Assembly (NCBI RefSeq): GCF_000816785.1
Contig: NZ_CP007766.1
Coordinates: forward strand, 496,001 to 560,000
DNA length: 64,000 bases
Source: Campylobacter peloridis LMG 23910
Lineage (GTDB): Bacteria; Campylobacterota; Campylobacteria; Campylobacterales; Campylobacteraceae
Reading direction: 5' to 3'
In this document: in pieces, positions 1-11,529 of the stretch
Position numbering within the stretch: the first letter of the stretch is position 1
Layout: each line of letters opens with the position of its first letter
Position numbers and translations under genes: made by a program
The notes under the pieces: model-generated
Databases searched by the model: none
Told to the model about the DNA's origin: nothing
What the model saw: the letters and a program-made list of their open reading frames with translations, nothing else

Positions 1-2262
1 ATTTTCCAATTTAGCAAGTTCTAATAATGCTATGGCTGAATTTGGATTATTTGAGCCTATAGCAGAAACTGCTGCTAAAAATAGAGTCTGTGCGTCTTTA
101 ATTTTATAATCATCTATTAAAATATTATAAAGAGTATATGCTTCTTGGTATTCTTTTGCAAAAATATCAATATAAGCCAAAGCAAAAATTAATCCCACTG
201 AGTTTTTACTACTTAAAGAAAGTCTTTTTTTGATGTCATTTCGAACATGATTAAGTAAACCAGTAATTTGCATAAGAGCAATATAGCTATCTTTTACTAT
301 ACCAGCTCCGCCAAATAAAGAATTATAATCAAGTTCAATACTTTGAAAATATCCTTGAGCTTGTTTTGCATAGTCTTTTATGCTAAGATCCATATTTTTC
401 GAGTTAAAGAATAAAATATTGCTAATAATATCTTTGTTTAATAATTCTTTTAATTCTTTTATTTTTGTATTTCTTATACTATCTAAATGATTTCCATTTG
501 CTGCAATTATTGCAAACATTAGCTCTAAAGGTGTCTTTTTTTGTATGGAATTATTATCTAAATACGGAATCATAGCTACATAATCATTGCGAGGTAGATA
601 CAATAATGATTTATATATATTAGCACTTTGATCAATATTTTGATCAAGTTGTAAATTTTCTATAAGCTCATTAAATAATTTTGTATAGTCTTTTTTTGTC
701 AAATCCATGCAAAATATAGCAAAAATTCCTGCTAGATAATTTTTAGGATTTAGATGATAAGCTGTTGAAAAATGCTTTGCAGCGTTGATGTAATCTTGTA
801 ATTGCGCATAAGTTAAAGCAAGATTGTAATGAATAACATCATGTGCATGATATGTATTGCTAAGGTTTTTTAACTGCTCATTTGCTTCTCTTAAATGATA
901 ATTAAAAGCTAAGTTGATAGCTTTGGATAATTCTATATTAGCTCCAGATAATGTTTTGCTTTGAGTTAATAACTGGTTTTCATACTCATATGCTTGTATA
1001 AAATTTCCTAAATCAGCTTTTGTAATAAGTTCCATACTTTGTTTGGCATCAAAAACTCTATAAGGTGCAAAATAAAATAATAAATCATAGATATGCTGTT
1101 TACCGGTAATAATTTTTTTAGCAAAAGATTGTTGAGCGATATCTATATTTGAAAAATTTTTTTTCAAAATAGTTTTAATGTTGTAATATTTAGTCACTTC
1201 ACTTTTATCTTTTGTGTATAAATTTTTTAAGATATGTGCTCCATTATTATAATTACCCGTTTTTAATTCTACTAAAGCTAAAGCAGTTTCACTTTGAGAC
1301 TTTTGATTATCTATTTTTGAAGCTCTTTGTAAATATTCTTTTGCATTAACATAATCTCCAGTTTTTGCATATAACAACCCTAAAGGCAAACTTGCTTCAA
1401 AGCTTTCTTGTTTTTTTAAAAGTTCAATAGCATCTTTTTCAGAATTTAAAAGAGAATAAATTTTTGCACTAATATAAAAAGATTCATCCTTATAGGCTTG
1501 ATTATTATCTGTTTTTGTTAACATTTGTAAAGCCTCTGGATAAAAGCCTTGGTAGTAATTAATCAAACCTAAATAATAATTATACAAAGTTGATTTTGAA
1601 TCTTGTGGAAGATAAACTCTAGCCAAATCAATATAATAAGAAAATTTATCTTTATCTCCTATGTTAAAATAACACACTGCTAAATTAATAGCTGCTGCTA
1701 CTTTATGTTCTTCAAGTTTTAATGATTGTTTGAAATTTTCTATAGCTTTTGTATAATCTTTTTGCTTCATTTGAGCTACACCAAGATTATAACTTGATAG
1801 TGATTGATTGAAAAGATTTACATTATTATATAGTTCCAAAGCATTTTCAATATCACCTTTTTCGTATAAAACATTTGCTTTTTGTATCATTTGATCAAGA
1901 GCTGAAGAAGGTATTTTTGTAATACTTATTGTGGTGTTATCCTCTTGAGTATTATTTTGTGTTATAGGTAAAGACTCTGGTTCTTTTTTTAGAACAATCA
2001 ATAAGATTAGTATTATTAATAAAACTAAAGCAAGCCCTCCAAGAGCAGAGATTAAAATAATAAATTTTTTATCCAAAAATTTCTTTTTTTCTTCTTTTTG
2101 AATTTCTTGAGGTTCTTCTTCTACTCTTTGAAAAGTACTTTCTTCTTCTAATTCAGGTGGAATTAAATCAGAAGGTATCTCCACTTGTTCGGTTTGATTT
2201 TCTTCTAGATTAGAAACTTGTTCTTGTTGATCTTGTTCTTTTAAAGTTACTTCTTCAGCCAT
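1..2262 (-). CDS. pflB: PflB-like flagellar motor disk protein (TPR, single membrane span), 3' end outside window
   Basis: The frame is open from an ATG at 2262 to the window edge (754 codons seen), so the C-terminus is missing. An acidic cytoplasmic N-terminus (residues 1-65) is followed by one hydrophobic span (about 66-91) and then a long helical region with many tetratricopeptide-like repeats, which would lie in the periplasm. This architecture, and the position directly after serS, match C. jejuni Cj0390 (PflB). PflB is known to build the periplasmic disk that, with PflA, supports stator assembly around the flagellar motor. The gene starts 9 nt after the serS stop and is probably co-transcribed with it. 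The identification rests on architecture and synteny. Confidence 0.82.
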   Translation of the reverse strand, partial: MAEEVTLKEQDQQEQVSNLEENQTEQVEIPSDLIPPELEEESTFQRVEEEPQEIQKEEKKKFLDKKFIILISALGGLALVLLIILILLIVLKKEPESLPITQNNTQEDNTTISITKIPSSALDQMIQKANVLYEKGDIENALELYNNVNLFNQSLSSYNLGVAQMKQKDYTKAIENFKQSLKLEEHKVAAAINLAVCYFNIGDKDKFSYYIDLARVYLPQDSKSTLYNYYLGLINYYQGFYPEALQMLTKTDNNQAYKDESFYISAKIYSLLNSEKDAIELLKKQESFEASLPLGLLYAKTGDYVNAKEYLQRASKIDNQKSQSETALALVELKTGNYNNGAHILKNLYTKDKSEVTKYYNIKTILKKNFSNIDIAQQSFAKKIITGKQHIYDLLFYFAPYRVFDAKQSMELITKADLGNFIQAYEYENQLLTQSKTLSGANIELSKAINLAFNYHLREANEQLKNLSNTYHAHDVIHYNLALTYAQLQDYINAAKHFSTAYHLNPKNYLAGIFAIFCMDLTKKDYTKLFNELIENLQLDQNIDQSANIYKSLLYLPRNDYVAMIPYLDNNSIQKKTPLELMFAIIAANGNHLDSIRNTKIKELKELLNKDIISNILFFNSKNMDLSIKDYAKQAQGYFQSIELDYNSLFGGAGIVKDSYIALMQITGLLNHVRNDIKKRLSLSSKNSVGLIFALAYIDIFAKEYQEAYTLYNILIDDYKIKDAQTLFLAAVSAIGSNNPNSAIALLELAKLEN

Positions 2263-2271
2263 TTTTTCTCA

Positions 2272-3507
2272 TTAAAAATATTTTCTTAAAACATCTGGTA
2301 TAGCTATTTTGCCATCTTTTTCTTGATAATTTTCCATAATAGCAACTAAAGTCCTACCAACTGCTAAAGATGAGCCGTTTAAGGTATGAACTAATTCATT
2401 TTTGCCTTTTTCATTTTTGTAACGAATTTTAGCGCGTCTTGCTTGAAAATCTCTACAATTTGATATAGATGAAATTTCTCTATATTTATTTTGAGATGGT
2501 ATCCACACTTCTAAATCTATAGTTTTTGCTGCGCAAAAGCCTAAATCTCCCGTGCAAAGCATTAAATGTCTATGTGCTAAACCTAAAGAAGTGAGTAAAT
2601 TACTAGCACAATTTACCATTTCTTCAAATACTATATCGCTTTGCTCAGGCTTTGTGATGCTTACAAGCTCTACTTTTTCAAACTGATGTTGTCTTATAAT
2701 GCCCCTTGTATCGCGTCCTGCACTTCCTGCTTCTTGTCTAAAACAAGCACTATAACAAGTCATTTTTATAGGCAAAGACTCAGCTAATAAAATTTCATTA
2801 GAATAAAGATTAGTCACTGGAACTTCTGAAGTAGATATAAGATATAAATCATCGTTTTCTATTTTATACATATCATCTTTAAATTTTGGTAATTGTCCTG
2901 TACCAAACATAGTGTTTGCATTTACTAAAAAGGGCACATTGACTAAGTTAAATCCCCTGCTTTTGTTAAAATCTATCATATAATTAACCAAGGCTCTATT
3001 TAACAAAGCACCTTCGTTTTTTAACACGCAAAAACGACTTTGAGAAATCTTAACTCCCCTTACAAAATCAAGCCAATCTAAGCTTTCACCTAAATCATGA
3101 TGTTCTTTTGGGGTAAAATCAAATTCTGGTGGGGTTAAGATCTTTTTTAATTCTACATTTTCATCTTCATCTTTGCCTACTGGAACACAATCATCGGGGA
3201 TATTTGGCACGCTAGCAGCAATTTGTTCGAGTTTGCTTTCTAAATCACTTACTATTTTTGTTTGCGATGATATTTTTTCTTTGTTTTCTACAAGCTGTGC
3301 TTTTAGTTTTTCTTTATCGCTTGCATTTGCTAATTCTTTACTGAATTTGTTTTGAAAAGCTTGTAATTCTTCTAATAACGCTTTTTCTTTTTTTAAAGAT
3401 ATAAATAACGCGCTAAGCTCTTTTAATAGATTTTCATCTACTTTTTTTGCTTTTAGTTTTTTTGCAATTTCTTCAAAGTTGTTTTGTAAAAGTTTTAAAT
3501 CTAGCAT
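2272..3507 (-). CDS. serS: Seryl-tRNA synthetase
   Basis: Class II aminoacyl-tRNA synthetase that charges tRNA-Ser in the cytoplasm. At 411 residues it has the usual length. Residues about 25-100 form the antiparallel coiled-coil arm that grips the long variable arm of tRNA-Ser. Motif 2 ([14 protein letters not shown]) and motif 3 ([19 protein letters not shown]) of the catalytic core are both intact. The gene lies 10 nt after trpS and 9 nt before pflB in a minus-strand operon that pairs two tRNA synthetases with a flagellar gene. Confidence 0.97.
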   Translation of the reverse strand: MLDLKLLQNNFEEIAKKLKAKKVDENLLKELSALFISLKKEKALLEELQAFQNKFSKELANASDKEKLKAQLVENKEKISSQTKIVSDLESKLEQIAASVPNIPDDCVPVGKDEDENVELKKILTPPEFDFTPKEHHDLGESLDWLDFVRGVKISQSRFCVLKNEGALLNRALVNYMIDFNKSRGFNLVNVPFLVNANTMFGTGQLPKFKDDMYKIENDDLYLISTSEVPVTNLYSNEILLAESLPIKMTCYSACFRQEAGSAGRDTRGIIRQHQFEKVELVSITKPEQSDIVFEEMVNCASNLLTSLGLAHRHLMLCTGDLGFCAAKTIDLEVWIPSQNKYREISSISNCRDFQARRAKIRYKNEKGKNELVHTLNGSSLAVGRTLVAIMENYQEKDGKIAIPDVLRKYF

Positions 3508-3517
3508 TTTAATTCCT

Positions 3518-4477
3518 TTAAAGTCCTATTTTTTCATAAATTTTTTCCATTTTGCTTTTTGCAATTTTTTTTGCTTTACTCGCACCAAATTCTAAAATTT
3601 CTTTTAATTTTGCAGGGTTATTTAATAAATTTTCGTATTCATTTTTTGCACTTGCAAAATAATCTTTCACTAAATCATTCAAATACATTTTAAAATGCCC
3701 GTATCCTTCGCCACCTTTTTGGTATCTTGCTTGTAAATTTTCTTGCTCTTGCTTGTTTAAAAAAAGCTTTGCGATATTATAAACATTGCAATCTTGCCAT
3801 GATTTTGGCTCTTCTAATGGAGTAGAATCTGTTTTTATAGATGAAATTTGTTTTTTTAGAACTTTTTCTGAAGCAAAAATATCTATAGTATTTTTATAAG
3901 ATTTACTCATTTTAGCTCCATCAGTGCCTACTACCACTGCAACTTCTTCATTTACTTTTGCACTTGGTAAGGTAAAAATTTCTCCCCATGTGTTATTTAC
4001 TTTTAAGGCTATATCTCTTGCAATTTCTACATGTTGAATTTGATCTTTTCCAACTGGAACTATTTGAGTATCAAAAAGCAAAATATCAGCTGCCATTAAA
4101 ACAGGATAAGAAAATAAGCCGTGATTTGCGTTTAAGCCTTTTGCTATTTTATCTTTATAAGAATGGGCTCTTTCTAAAAGTCCCATAGGGGTAAATTGGG
4201 ATAAAATCCAATAAAGCTCTAAGACTTCTTTTACATCACTTTGTAACCAAAATATGCTTTTGTTTGGATCTATACCTAAGCTCAAAAATGCAGCAGCAGC
4301 TTTAAGTGAGTTTTGTTTTAATTCTGCGCCATTAAAATTGGAAGTTAAAGCGTGATAATTTGCTATAAAAATAAGCATTTGATTATCATCTTGTAAATTC
4401 AGCATTTGCTTTATAGAACCAAAATAATTACCTATATGTAAATCACCGCTTGGCTGAAGCCCTGTTAAAACTCTCAT
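3518..4477 (-). CDS. trpS: Tryptophanyl-tRNA synthetase
   Basis: Class I synthetase that charges tRNA-Trp. The HIGH-type signature is present near the N-terminus ([11 protein letters not shown]) and the KMSKS loop as [10 protein letters not shown]. At 319 residues it is a typical compact bacterial TrpS. Its start overlaps the end of aroK by 4 nt, which suggests translational coupling in the order der-aroK-trpS-serS. Confidence 0.97.
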   Translation of the reverse strand: MRVLTGLQPSGDLHIGNYFGSIKQMLNLQDDNQMLIFIANYHALTSNFNGAELKQNSLKAAAAFLSLGIDPNKSIFWLQSDVKEVLELYWILSQFTPMGLLERAHSYKDKIAKGLNANHGLFSYPVLMAADILLFDTQIVPVGKDQIQHVEIARDIALKVNNTWGEIFTLPSAKVNEEVAVVVGTDGAKMSKSYKNTIDIFASEKVLKKQISSIKTDSTPLEEPKSWQDCNVYNIAKLFLNKQEQENLQARYQKGGEGYGHFKMYLNDLVKDYFASAKNEYENLLNNPAKLKEILEFGASKAKKIAKSKMEKIYEKIGL

Positions 4478-4971
4478 TTTACCTCTTTTTTTATTTCTTT
4501 AATAATTTCTTCTATGCTTTTGTTTTCAATATCTATAATAATATCTGCCTTTTTTTCGTATTTTTTAATTCTTTGATCGAATAATATTTTAGCATTATTA
4601 ATATTAGAAAATAGGGGTCTTAAATTTAATTCTTGAGTATTTAATCTTTGCAAGATATAATCAAAGCTTGATTTTAGATAAACAATAGTTCCTATTTTAC
4701 GAAGTTTTTTTTGTTTGATAAAACCACCACCACTAGCAATAATACAATTTTTAACATGAGTTAAAAAATAAACAAGTTTTTTTTCTTCATTACGAAAAAA
4801 ATCTTCCCCATATTTTTTAAAAATTTCACTAATTTCAAGATTAAATTTTTCTTTGATTAGATTATCTGTATCTAAAAAGAAATGATTATATTTTACGGCA
4901 TAAGCTCTAGCTATAGTTGTTTTTCCACAACCCATAAAGCCAACAAAAAGAAGATTATTCTTCTTGTTCAT
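4474..4971 (-). CDS. aroK: Shikimate kinase
   Basis: Phosphorylates shikimate at the 3-position with ATP, the fifth step of chorismate synthesis. The 165 residues show an N-terminal Walker A (GFMGCGKTT), the shikimate-binding DTDN motif near residue 35, and the ASGGGF loop near residue 80. It overlaps der by 17 nt at its start and trpS by 4 nt at its end. Confidence 0.95.
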   Translation of the reverse strand: MNKKNNLLFVGFMGCGKTTIARAYAVKYNHFFLDTDNLIKEKFNLEISEIFKKYGEDFFRNEEKKLVYFLTHVKNCIIASGGGFIKQKKLRKIGTIVYLKSSFDYILQRLNTQELNLRPLFSNINNAKILFDQRIKKYEKKADIIIDIENKSIEEIIKEIKKEVK

Positions 4972-6340
4972 TTTTACTTCCTTTTTTGCGTGAAGCTAAA
5001 ATCAAAGGCACGCCTTCAAAATTAAACTGCTTTCTGATTTGATTTTGCAAATACCTTTTGTAAGAAAAATGCAAAGCTTTTGGGCGGTTCATAATCAAAG
5101 CTATTTTTGGCGGAGCGATGTCGTATTGAGCTGCATAATAAATTTTTACTAATTTACCATAATCATGAGGCAAAGGGTGGGCTTTTGTGGCTTCTTCTAT
5201 CAAGGTGTTTAATTTAGCAGTTGGAATTTTTTGAATAAAATTAGCAAAAACTTCTAAAATTTTATCCAAAAGAACATGCACCCTTTTACCACTTAAAGCA
5301 CTCACGCTAATTATAGGCGCATGAGCTAAGAATTTAAACCTATCAAGTTTTAATTCTTTTATGGTTTTATCAAATTCTAAATCGCTTTTATCCCATTTGT
5401 TTAAAACTATAATCACGCCCAAATAATGTTTGGCAGCAAGTCCTGCTATACGCTCATCAAGCTCATTAAAACCCTCGGCTGCATCTAAAACTAAAAGTGC
5501 AATTTGTGCTTGTTCTAAAATTTTTTCTGTTCTGTTTAAAGCATAGCGTTCAAGTCCTTGAATTTTACCACGCTTTCTAATGCCTGCTGTATCTACAAAT
5601 TCTATAATTTTATCTTTATACATAAAAGTTTCATTTACTGGATCTATGGTAGTTCCTGCTATATTACTTACTACTGATCTTTCTTGTTTTACTAAAGCAT
5701 TTAAAAGACTTGATTTGCCGACATTTACCCTGCCTATAATACCTACTTTAATATGGTTTTCATCGATGTTTTTAAGATTAAAATTTTCATTATTTTCGTC
5801 AAAATTTTCTAAATAACTTTCAAAATCTTCTTCGCTATCTTGAATTAATACTTGTTCATTTAAAAATTTTCCAGCCCACATACAAAGCTCATCTATGCCT
5901 ATATTATGTGTAACTGAAATATTAAAAATCTCTTTTACACCAAAATTTAAAAATTCCCAAGATCTTTCTTCGTCTTTTTTGCTATCTATTTTGTTTATTA
6001 TTAATGCTATAGGTTTATTAAGTTTTTTCATTTCATAAAAAAATGCTTTATCTTCATCATCAGGTAAAAATTTTCCATCAACCATGTAAAAAATAATATC
6101 ACTATTTTTAGCAGCTTTAAGTGAATTTGCTTTAACATTTTTAAAAAGTTCATTACTTTCATCAAGTCCGCCACTATCTATTAATAAAGCTTTTTTGTTA
6201 TCTATTTGAATTTCTGTTTTATTTGTATCTCTTGTTGTGCCGCTAATATCACTTGTAATAGCAATGCGTTTTCTTGCAAGTCTATTAAAAAGACTTGATT
6301 TGCCAACATTTGGTTTTCCTATTAAAATAATACTTTGCAT
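4955..6340 (-). CDS. der: Ribosome biogenesis GTPase Der (EngA)
   Basis: Tandem-GTPase factor needed for maturation of the 50S subunit. Two G domains are visible, each with its own P-loop (GKPNVGKS near residue 7 and GRVNVGKS near residue 202), followed by a C-terminal KH-like domain that binds rRNA. At 461 residues it is normal length; the acidic stretch between the G domains (about 170-190) is typical of the linker. It is the first gene of the minus-strand operon running to pflB. Confidence 0.97.
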   Translation of the reverse strand: MQSIILIGKPNVGKSSLFNRLARKRIAITSDISGTTRDTNKTEIQIDNKKALLIDSGGLDESNELFKNVKANSLKAAKNSDIIFYMVDGKFLPDDEDKAFFYEMKKLNKPIALIINKIDSKKDEERSWEFLNFGVKEIFNISVTHNIGIDELCMWAGKFLNEQVLIQDSEEDFESYLENFDENNENFNLKNIDENHIKVGIIGRVNVGKSSLLNALVKQERSVVSNIAGTTIDPVNETFMYKDKIIEFVDTAGIRKRGKIQGLERYALNRTEKILEQAQIALLVLDAAEGFNELDERIAGLAAKHYLGVIIVLNKWDKSDLEFDKTIKELKLDRFKFLAHAPIISVSALSGKRVHVLLDKILEVFANFIQKIPTAKLNTLIEEATKAHPLPHDYGKLVKIYYAAQYDIAPPKIALIMNRPKALHFSYKRYLQNQIRKQFNFEGVPLILASRKKGSKNEQEE

Positions 6341-6368
6341 TTATTCTCATTTTTATTTTTTATTTGTG

Positions 6369-6412
6369 ATTATATAAAATTTGCCTTAAAATTAAGCAAA
6401 AAAGACTAAAAT
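6369..6412. promoter_or_regulatory. Divergent promoters between der and the EamA transporter gene
   Basis: The 97-base gap between two outward-facing genes holds a perfect TATAAT on the minus strand (6369-6374), which would start transcription about 30 nt before der. On the plus strand a weaker TAAAAT (6407-6412) lies about 25 nt before the transporter gene. No clear -35 boxes are seen, as is usual for sigma-70 promoters in Campylobacter. Confidence 0.45.
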
Positions 6413-6437
6413 AACAAGAATTTTATATGGAATCATT

Positions 6438-7370
6438 ATGTTAAGAATAGTCAAGAAAAATTTAGGTATTTATTTTATGATAATTGCTTCTATTGAATTT
6501 GCATTGGTTGGTGCATGTGCAAAAATATTAAGCGAAGAATTATCATCTATTGAAATTATGTTTTTTAGAAATATTATAGGCACGGCTTTTATGGTTTATA
6601 TGCTTACTAAGTTAAAATTTCATAAAAGTGGTGGGCATTTTGGTTTGCTTGTATTTAGAGGTGTTATTGGAACTATTGCTTTGTATCTTTTTTTCTATAA
6701 TGTATCTAATATTTCTTTAGGAGGGGCTTTTGCTTTTCAAAAAACTGCTCCGATTTTTATAGCTTTGATTGCTTTTTTCTTTTTTAAGGAAAGTTTAGGA
6801 ATAAAGGCGTGTTTTGGGATTTTAATAGCTTTTATAGGGGTTCTTTTGGTTTGTCAACCTTTTGCTGATGAGCTAAATCATTCTGGTTTTGATTTAAAAA
6901 ATAGTATTTTAGGGATTTTAAGTGGGTTTTGTGCGGCTTTAGCTTTAACTAGTGTTAGAGAGCTTAGAAAATCCTATCCAGCACCTTTCATTGCTTTATC
7001 TTTTGTGTTAATTGGAACTCTTATGCCTTTAATTTCTATGGTTATAGGCTCATTTTATGAGATAAAAGAGCTTGATTTTTTAATCGCACCTTTTATTATG
7101 CCTAGTTTTAAGGCATGGATTTTTATAGTTTTAATGGGTGTTTTTGGAGCAATGTATCAAATTCATGTTACTAAAGCTTATGGAGTGGCTAAAAAAGCAG
7201 GAGTTGTTGCAGGGGTAAGTTATATAGATGTTGTATTTACTTTATTTTTAGGAATTTTATTAGGTGATAGTTTTCCTAGTTTGATGGTATTTGTTGGAAT
7301 TTTCAGTATAGTTTTAGGAGGTATTATTTTGGTTAGTAAACAAGAAAAAGGAAATAAAAGTGCAAAATAA
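6438..7370 (+). CDS. DMT-superfamily (EamA) membrane transporter
   Basis: Hydrophobic 310-residue protein with about ten membrane spans arranged as two EamA half-repeats (roughly residues 12-140 and 160-300), the layout of the drug/metabolite transporter superfamily. The family exports amino acids, purines or drugs; the sequence does not show the substrate. In C. jejuni a similar membrane protein gene (Cj0385c) also sits between der and kdsA. The 3' end overlaps the permease gene that follows by 11 nt, so the two are probably made together. Confidence 0.8.
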   Translation: MLRIVKKNLGIYFMIIASIEFALVGACAKILSEELSSIEIMFFRNIIGTAFMVYMLTKLKFHKSGGHFGLLVFRGVIGTIALYLFFYNVSNISLGGAFAFQKTAPIFIALIAFFFFKESLGIKACFGILIAFIGVLLVCQPFADELNHSGFDLKNSILGILSGFCAALALTSVRELRKSYPAPFIALSFVLIGTLMPLISMVIGSFYEIKELDFLIAPFIMPSFKAWIFIVLMGVFGAMYQIHVTKAYGVAKKAGVVAGVSYIDVVFTLFLGILLGDSFPSLMVFVGIFSIVLGGIILVSKQEKGNKSAK

Positions 7371-8715
7371 CACAGATTTAATTTATGGCTTAGAAGATAA
7401 GCCACCATTTGCAAAAGCATTTTTTGCAGCTTTGGTTCATTTAATGGCGATGTTTGTAGCAGTGATTACTCCAGCTTTGTTAATATGTAAAGGACTTGGT
7501 GTTGATGATGAAAATACAGCAAGAATTATTTGTATGTCGCTTTTTGCTTCAGGCGTTGCTTCGCTTTTGCAGATTAAAACTTGGGGTCCTATAGGTAGTG
7601 GACTTTTATCTATTCAAGGAACTAGTTTTAACTTTGTTTCTCCATTAATTTTAGGTGGGCTTGCTTTAAAAAATGAAGGTTTAACTCAAGAGGCTATGTT
7701 GGGAGCTATTTTTGGAACTTTAATGCTTTGCTCAACAACCGAAATGATTATTTCTCAAATTTTGCCTTTTATTAGAAGGATTATTTCACCTTTGGTTTCT
7801 GGTATTGTAGTGATGATTATAGGACTTAGCTTGATTAATGTAGGACTTATAAGTGCTGGGGGTGGCTTTAGTGCTAAAGCTAGTGGAGAATTTGGTTCTT
7901 TGCAAAATTTGTTATTAGCAGGAGTTGTGATTTTTAGCATTATTGTGTTAAATCGTTTCAATAATGCTTATATAAGAATTTCATCTTTGTTTATAGCTAT
8001 GATTATAGGGCTTTTAGTAGCCATGGCTTTTGAAAATTTTAGTTTTAATTTTAATGAAAATTTACCGGCAGTGTTTTTACCTAATCCAGTTTATTATGGT
8101 TTAAGTATTGATTTTAATCTAGTTTTACCTTTAATTTTGGTTTTTATGGTAACCTCTTTAGAAACAATTGGTGATATTAGTGCAACAAGTGAAGTATCAA
8201 ATCAACCAGTTAAAGGCGATCTTTATGCTAAAAGATTAAAAGGTGGAGTTTTGGCAAATGGTTTAAATTCTTTTGTCTCAGCTTTTTTTAATACTTTTCC
8301 TAATTCGTGCTTTGGACAAAATAATGGTGTTATAGCATTAACTGGAGTTGCTAGTAGATATGTAGGTTTTATAGTTGCATTTATGTTGATGATTTTAGGA
8401 TTGTTTCCAATTGTAGCAGATATTACTTTGCAAATTCCAGAACCTGTTTTAGGCGGAGCAACTTTGGTAATGTTTGGAACTATTGCAGCAACTGGAGTGA
8501 GAATTATATCTAAAGAAAATTTAAATCGCCGTAGTATTATAATTATTGCAATGAGTTTGGGAATAGGACTTGGAGTCTCTAATAATCCTGATATTTTAGA
8601 ATTTATGCCAATGTGGTTTAAAACTTTATTTTCTTCAGGAATTGCAGCAGGTGGGATTACGGCAATTATTTTAAATTTTATTTTTCCACCAGAAGATAGT
8701 AAAAATAAATTATAA
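7360..8715 (+). CDS. NCS2/NAT-family purine permease, xanthine/urate type
   Basis: Inner-membrane nucleobase symporter with about 14 predicted spans in 451 residues. The signature is [17 protein letters not shown]: in this family a Gln at the first position and Thr-Gly after the motif mark xanthine/urate carriers (XanQ, PbuX) rather than uracil carriers (UraA). Other family blocks seen are GTSFNFVSP and [11 protein letters not shown]. The start is a GTG at 7360 with a good AAGGAAA site inside the end of the preceding gene. Substrate class is inferred from the motif; the exact purine is not known. Confidence 0.85.
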   Translation: MQNNTDLIYGLEDKPPFAKAFFAALVHLMAMFVAVITPALLICKGLGVDDENTARIICMSLFASGVASLLQIKTWGPIGSGLLSIQGTSFNFVSPLILGGLALKNEGLTQEAMLGAIFGTLMLCSTTEMIISQILPFIRRIISPLVSGIVVMIIGLSLINVGLISAGGGFSAKASGEFGSLQNLLLAGVVIFSIIVLNRFNNAYIRISSLFIAMIIGLLVAMAFENFSFNFNENLPAVFLPNPVYYGLSIDFNLVLPLILVFMVTSLETIGDISATSEVSNQPVKGDLYAKRLKGGVLANGLNSFVSAFFNTFPNSCFGQNNGVIALTGVASRYVGFIVAFMLMILGLFPIVADITLQIPEPVLGGATLVMFGTIAATGVRIISKENLNRRSIIIIAMSLGIGLGVSNNPDILEFMPMWFKTLFSSGIAAGGITAIILNFIFPPEDSKNKL

Positions 8716-8724
8716 AGGAAAAAA

Positions 8725-9528
8725 ATGAAAAAAATGATTTTAATAGCAGGGCCTTGCGTGATAGAAAGTGAAGAGCTTGTTTTTAAAGTCGCACAAGAAT
8801 TAGAGTGTTTTTTAAAAGATGATAGAATTGATTTTTATTTTAAATCAAGCTTTGATAAGGCTAATCGCACGAGTATTAATAGCTTTAGAGGGCCTGGACT
8901 TGAAAAAGGTTTAGAAGTTTTACAAAAGGTAAAAGATAAATTTGGCATGCAAATACTAACCGATATACACGAAAGCGTTCAAGCACAAAGCGTGAGTGAG
9001 GTAGCAGATGTTTTGCAAATTCCTGCGTTTTTATGCAGACAAACAGATCTTTTGGTTGCGGCTGCAAAGACTAAGGCTAAAGTAAATATTAAAAAAGGAC
9101 AATTTTTAAACCCTGATGATATAAAATACAGCGTTAAAAAAGTTTTACAAACAAGAAATATAGAAGAAGAAGGCTATGAGATAGCTCAAAAAAATGGAGT
9201 TTTTGTGGCTGAGAGAGGATCTAGTTTTGGGTATGGGAATTTAGTGGTGGATATGAGAAGTTTAGTGATAATGAGAAAATATGCACCGGTTATTTTTGAT
9301 GCAACCCATAGTGTTCAAATGCCTGGAGCAAATGGGGGAAGTAGTGGTGGCAAAAGCGAATTTGTAGAACCTTTAGCAAGGGCTGCAGCTAGCGTGGGTG
9401 TAGATGGCTTTTTCTTTGAAACGCATATTAATCCTTGCAAAGCTCTTTGTGATGGGCCTAATATGCTTGAAATTTCAAGGCTTAAAAATTGCGTAAATAC
9501 GCTTTTAAAAATTCAAGAAACCATTTAA
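8725..9528 (+). CDS. kdsA: 3-deoxy-D-manno-octulosonate 8-phosphate synthase
   Basis: Condenses phosphoenolpyruvate with arabinose 5-phosphate to make KDO-8-phosphate, the precursor of the inner core sugar of lipo-oligosaccharide. The 267-residue sequence carries the family blocks GPCVIES near the N-terminus, [10 protein letters not shown], and [10 protein letters not shown] with GG(S)SGG after it. A strong AAAGGA site precedes the ATG at 8725. It heads the conserved kdsA-ribH-nusB-pyrF cluster, which shares an order with C. jejuni. Confidence 0.97.
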   Translation: MKKMILIAGPCVIESEELVFKVAQELECFLKDDRIDFYFKSSFDKANRTSINSFRGPGLEKGLEVLQKVKDKFGMQILTDIHESVQAQSVSEVADVLQIPAFLCRQTDLLVAAAKTKAKVNIKKGQFLNPDDIKYSVKKVLQTRNIEEEGYEIAQKNGVFVAERGSSFGYGNLVVDMRSLVIMRKYAPVIFDATHSVQMPGANGGSSGGKSEFVEPLARAAASVGVDGFFFETHINPCKALCDGPNMLEISRLKNCVNTLLKIQETI

Positions 9529-9539
9529 AAGGAAAGATT

Positions 9540-10010
9540 ATGAATATCATAGAAGGAAAATTAAATTTAAAAGGCGATGAGAAAATTGCAATTATTAATG
9601 CAAGATTTAATCATATAATAACAGATCGTTTAGTAGAAGGTGCAAAAGATGCTTTTTTAAGACATGGAGGTAAGGAAGAAAATTTAAGTCTTATCTTAGT
9701 TCCTGGTGCTTTTGAAATTCCTTTTGCTTTAAAACAAGCTTGTGAGAGTAAAAAATTTGATGGAATATGTTGTGTTGGAGCGGTAATTCGCGGAAGCACT
9801 CCGCATTTTGATTATGTGGCGGCTGAAACAACTAAGGGTATTGCTAGTGTGAGTTTAAATTCAAATATACCTGTAAGCTTTGGAGTTTTAACCACTGATA
9901 GCTTAGAACAAGCCATAGAAAGAGCAGGTAGCAAAGCAGGTAATAAAGGCTTTGAAGCTATGCTTACTATCATAGAAATGCTTGATTTAAACAAGGCTTT
10001 TAAGGCTTAA
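9540..10010 (+). CDS. ribH: 6,7-dimethyl-8-ribityllumazine synthase
   Basis: Penultimate enzyme of riboflavin synthesis. At 156 residues it is the standard subunit of the icosahedral lumazine synthase. Seen are the substrate-binding ARFN near residue 20, PGAFEIP, and [14 protein letters not shown] with the catalytic His. I start it at the ATG at 9540, which has an AAAAGGAAAG site; an upstream TTG would overlap kdsA and add residues unlike the family. Confidence 0.96.
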   Translation: MNIIEGKLNLKGDEKIAIINARFNHIITDRLVEGAKDAFLRHGGKEENLSLILVPGAFEIPFALKQACESKKFDGICCVGAVIRGSTPHFDYVAAETTKGIASVSLNSNIPVSFGVLTTDSLEQAIERAGSKAGNKGFEAMLTIIEMLDLNKAFKA

Positions 10011-10011
10011 T

Positions 10012-10407
10012 ATGGCAACAAGACATCAAGTAAGACAAAGTGTGGTTTCTTTGCTTTATGCTAAAGAATTAAACAACGATAATGATAAATTTATTGAAGA
10101 ATTTTTAGATGAGAAAAAAATTCGCAACGAGCAGCGAAAGTTCACTTTAGATTTATATAATGGAATTAATGAAAAATTATCTTTAATTGATAAAAGAATT
10201 AATGAGTATCTTAAAGAATATAAACTAGAAGAAGTAGCTAGTATAGAAAAAGCGATTTTGCGTTTGGGTGCTTATGAAATTTTATTTACTCAAACTCAAA
10301 AAGCAATTATTATAAATGAAGCCATAGAGCTTGCAAAAGAAATGGCAGGGGATAATGCACCAAAATTTATAAATGGTGTATTAGATAAAATCAATAAGGA
10401 AATATAA
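10012..10407 (+). CDS. nusB: Transcription antitermination factor NusB
   Basis: All-helical RNA-binding factor that, with S10/NusE, forms the rRNA antitermination complex. The 131 residues begin with the family's Arg-rich [14 protein letters not shown] helix and contain [14 protein letters not shown] and INGVLDKI near the C-terminus. It is 1 nt after ribH and its stop overlaps the pyrF start (TAATG), so ribH, nusB and pyrF appear translationally coupled. Confidence 0.95.
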   Translation: MATRHQVRQSVVSLLYAKELNNDNDKFIEEFLDEKKIRNEQRKFTLDLYNGINEKLSLIDKRINEYLKEYKLEEVASIEKAILRLGAYEILFTQTQKAIIINEAIELAKEMAGDNAPKFINGVLDKINKEI

Positions 10408-11090
10408 TGAAGCTTTGCGTAGCATTTGATGTAGCTAGTTTTGATGATTGTATTAATTTAGCTAAAAAACTAAAAGGCTTGGATATTTGGGTAAAAATAG
10501 GATTAAGATCTTATTTAAGAGATGGAGTGAAGCTTTTAGAAGCTATTAAAAAAATTGATGATTTTAAAATATTTTTGGATTTGAAGCTTTATGATATCCC
10601 AAATACTATGGCGGATGCTTGTTTTGAACTTGCTAAACTTGATATAGATATGTTTAATATCCATGCTAGTGCAGGAAAAAGTGCTATGTGTATGATAATG
10701 GATAGATTAAATACATTAAATAAAAGACCATTGGTATTTGCAGTTTCTGCATTAACTAGTTTTGATGAAGAGGAATTTTTTAGTATATACAAACAAGATA
10801 TAAAACATGCTGTGAGTAATTTTTCTAAATTAAGTTATGAGTGCGGGCTTGATGGTATGGTTTGTTCAGTTTATGAAAGCTTATTGATTAAAGAAAATAC
10901 GCATGTAAATTTTTTAACACTAACTCCAGGAATTCGCCCTTTTAAAGAAAAACAAGATGATCAAAAAAGAATTGGAGATTTAAACACAGCAAAAGAAAAC
11001 AAAAGCGATTTTATCGTTATTGGAAGACCTATATATAAAGCAGAGGAACCTAGAAAAATTTGCGAAGATGTCTTAAAACATATAAAATAA
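10407..11090 (+). CDS. pyrF: Orotidine 5'-phosphate decarboxylase
   Basis: Last step of UMP synthesis. The 227-residue TIM-barrel shows the catalytic tetrad block [12 protein letters not shown], an N-terminal AFDV, and the phosphate-binding PGIRPF and IGRPIYKA regions. It is the last gene of the plus-strand cluster and is followed immediately by a bidirectional terminator. Confidence 0.96.
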   Translation: MKLCVAFDVASFDDCINLAKKLKGLDIWVKIGLRSYLRDGVKLLEAIKKIDDFKIFLDLKLYDIPNTMADACFELAKLDIDMFNIHASAGKSAMCMIMDRLNTLNKRPLVFAVSALTSFDEEEFFSIYKQDIKHAVSNFSKLSYECGLDGMVCSVYESLLIKENTHVNFLTLTPGIRPFKEKQDDQKRIGDLNTAKENKSDFIVIGRPIYKAEEPRKICEDVLKHIK

Positions 11091-11108
11091 GCCTTTTTGG
11101 CTTATTTT
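11084..11108. terminator. Bidirectional intrinsic terminator between pyrF and the META lipoprotein gene
   Basis: A perfect 10-bp stem (arms 11084-11093 and 11099-11108, loop TTTTT) whose outer A/T pairs supply a U-run in both directions. It overlaps the last codons of both convergent genes and should end both transcripts. Confidence 0.85.
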
Positions 11109-11515
11109 AAAAATATTTTCATTTTTTTACTTTCTAAAGAAATAGTTCCTTCGTCTTTGTTGATAATTTTAAATTCTCCATTAAAATTTCTTAAAAAATT
11201 ATCTTCAAAATTCATAGCTTCTTTATCGCATAGCATTTTTGTTGAAGCTAAATTATCCTCTATTTGAATGCTATTTCCTTGATCTTTATAGTTTCCAAAA
11301 AATCTATTGCACGCTGCAACTCCAAATACTCTTTTATCTTTATTATCAAAACTAATTGTAGCTGTAGTATTTTGCGGTAATTGAAATGTTTTTCCATTAA
11401 GTTCGAATGAACTAATGCTAAATTCTTTATTTTGCAAATCATTTACGCTTAAAGTAGATACTGAGCAAGCACTAAAAACCAAAGCTGTTAAACCTAATAA
11501 TTTAATTTTTTTCAT
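11102..11515 (-). CDS. META-domain (HslJ-like) lipoprotein
   Basis: 137 residues with a lipoprotein signal (MKKIKLLGLTALVFSAC, acylated Cys at about 17) and a single META/HslJ domain. The family is a small beta-rich fold found in HslJ, tied to novobiocin resistance and heat stress in E. coli; its biochemical role is unknown. Two conserved Cys (in VAACNRFFG and MLCDKEA) could pair in the periplasm. It follows the chemoreceptor gene by 14 nt; C. jejuni has a lipoprotein gene (Cj0950c) at the same place next to Tlp7. Confidence 0.8.
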   Translation of the reverse strand: MKKIKLLGLTALVFSACSVSTLSVNDLQNKEFSISSFELNGKTFQLPQNTTATISFDNKDKRVFGVAACNRFFGNYKDQGNSIQIEDNLASTKMLCDKEAMNFEDNFLRNFNGEFKIINKDEGTISLESKKMKIFLK

Positions 11516-11529
11516 ATATTCTCCTTTAA

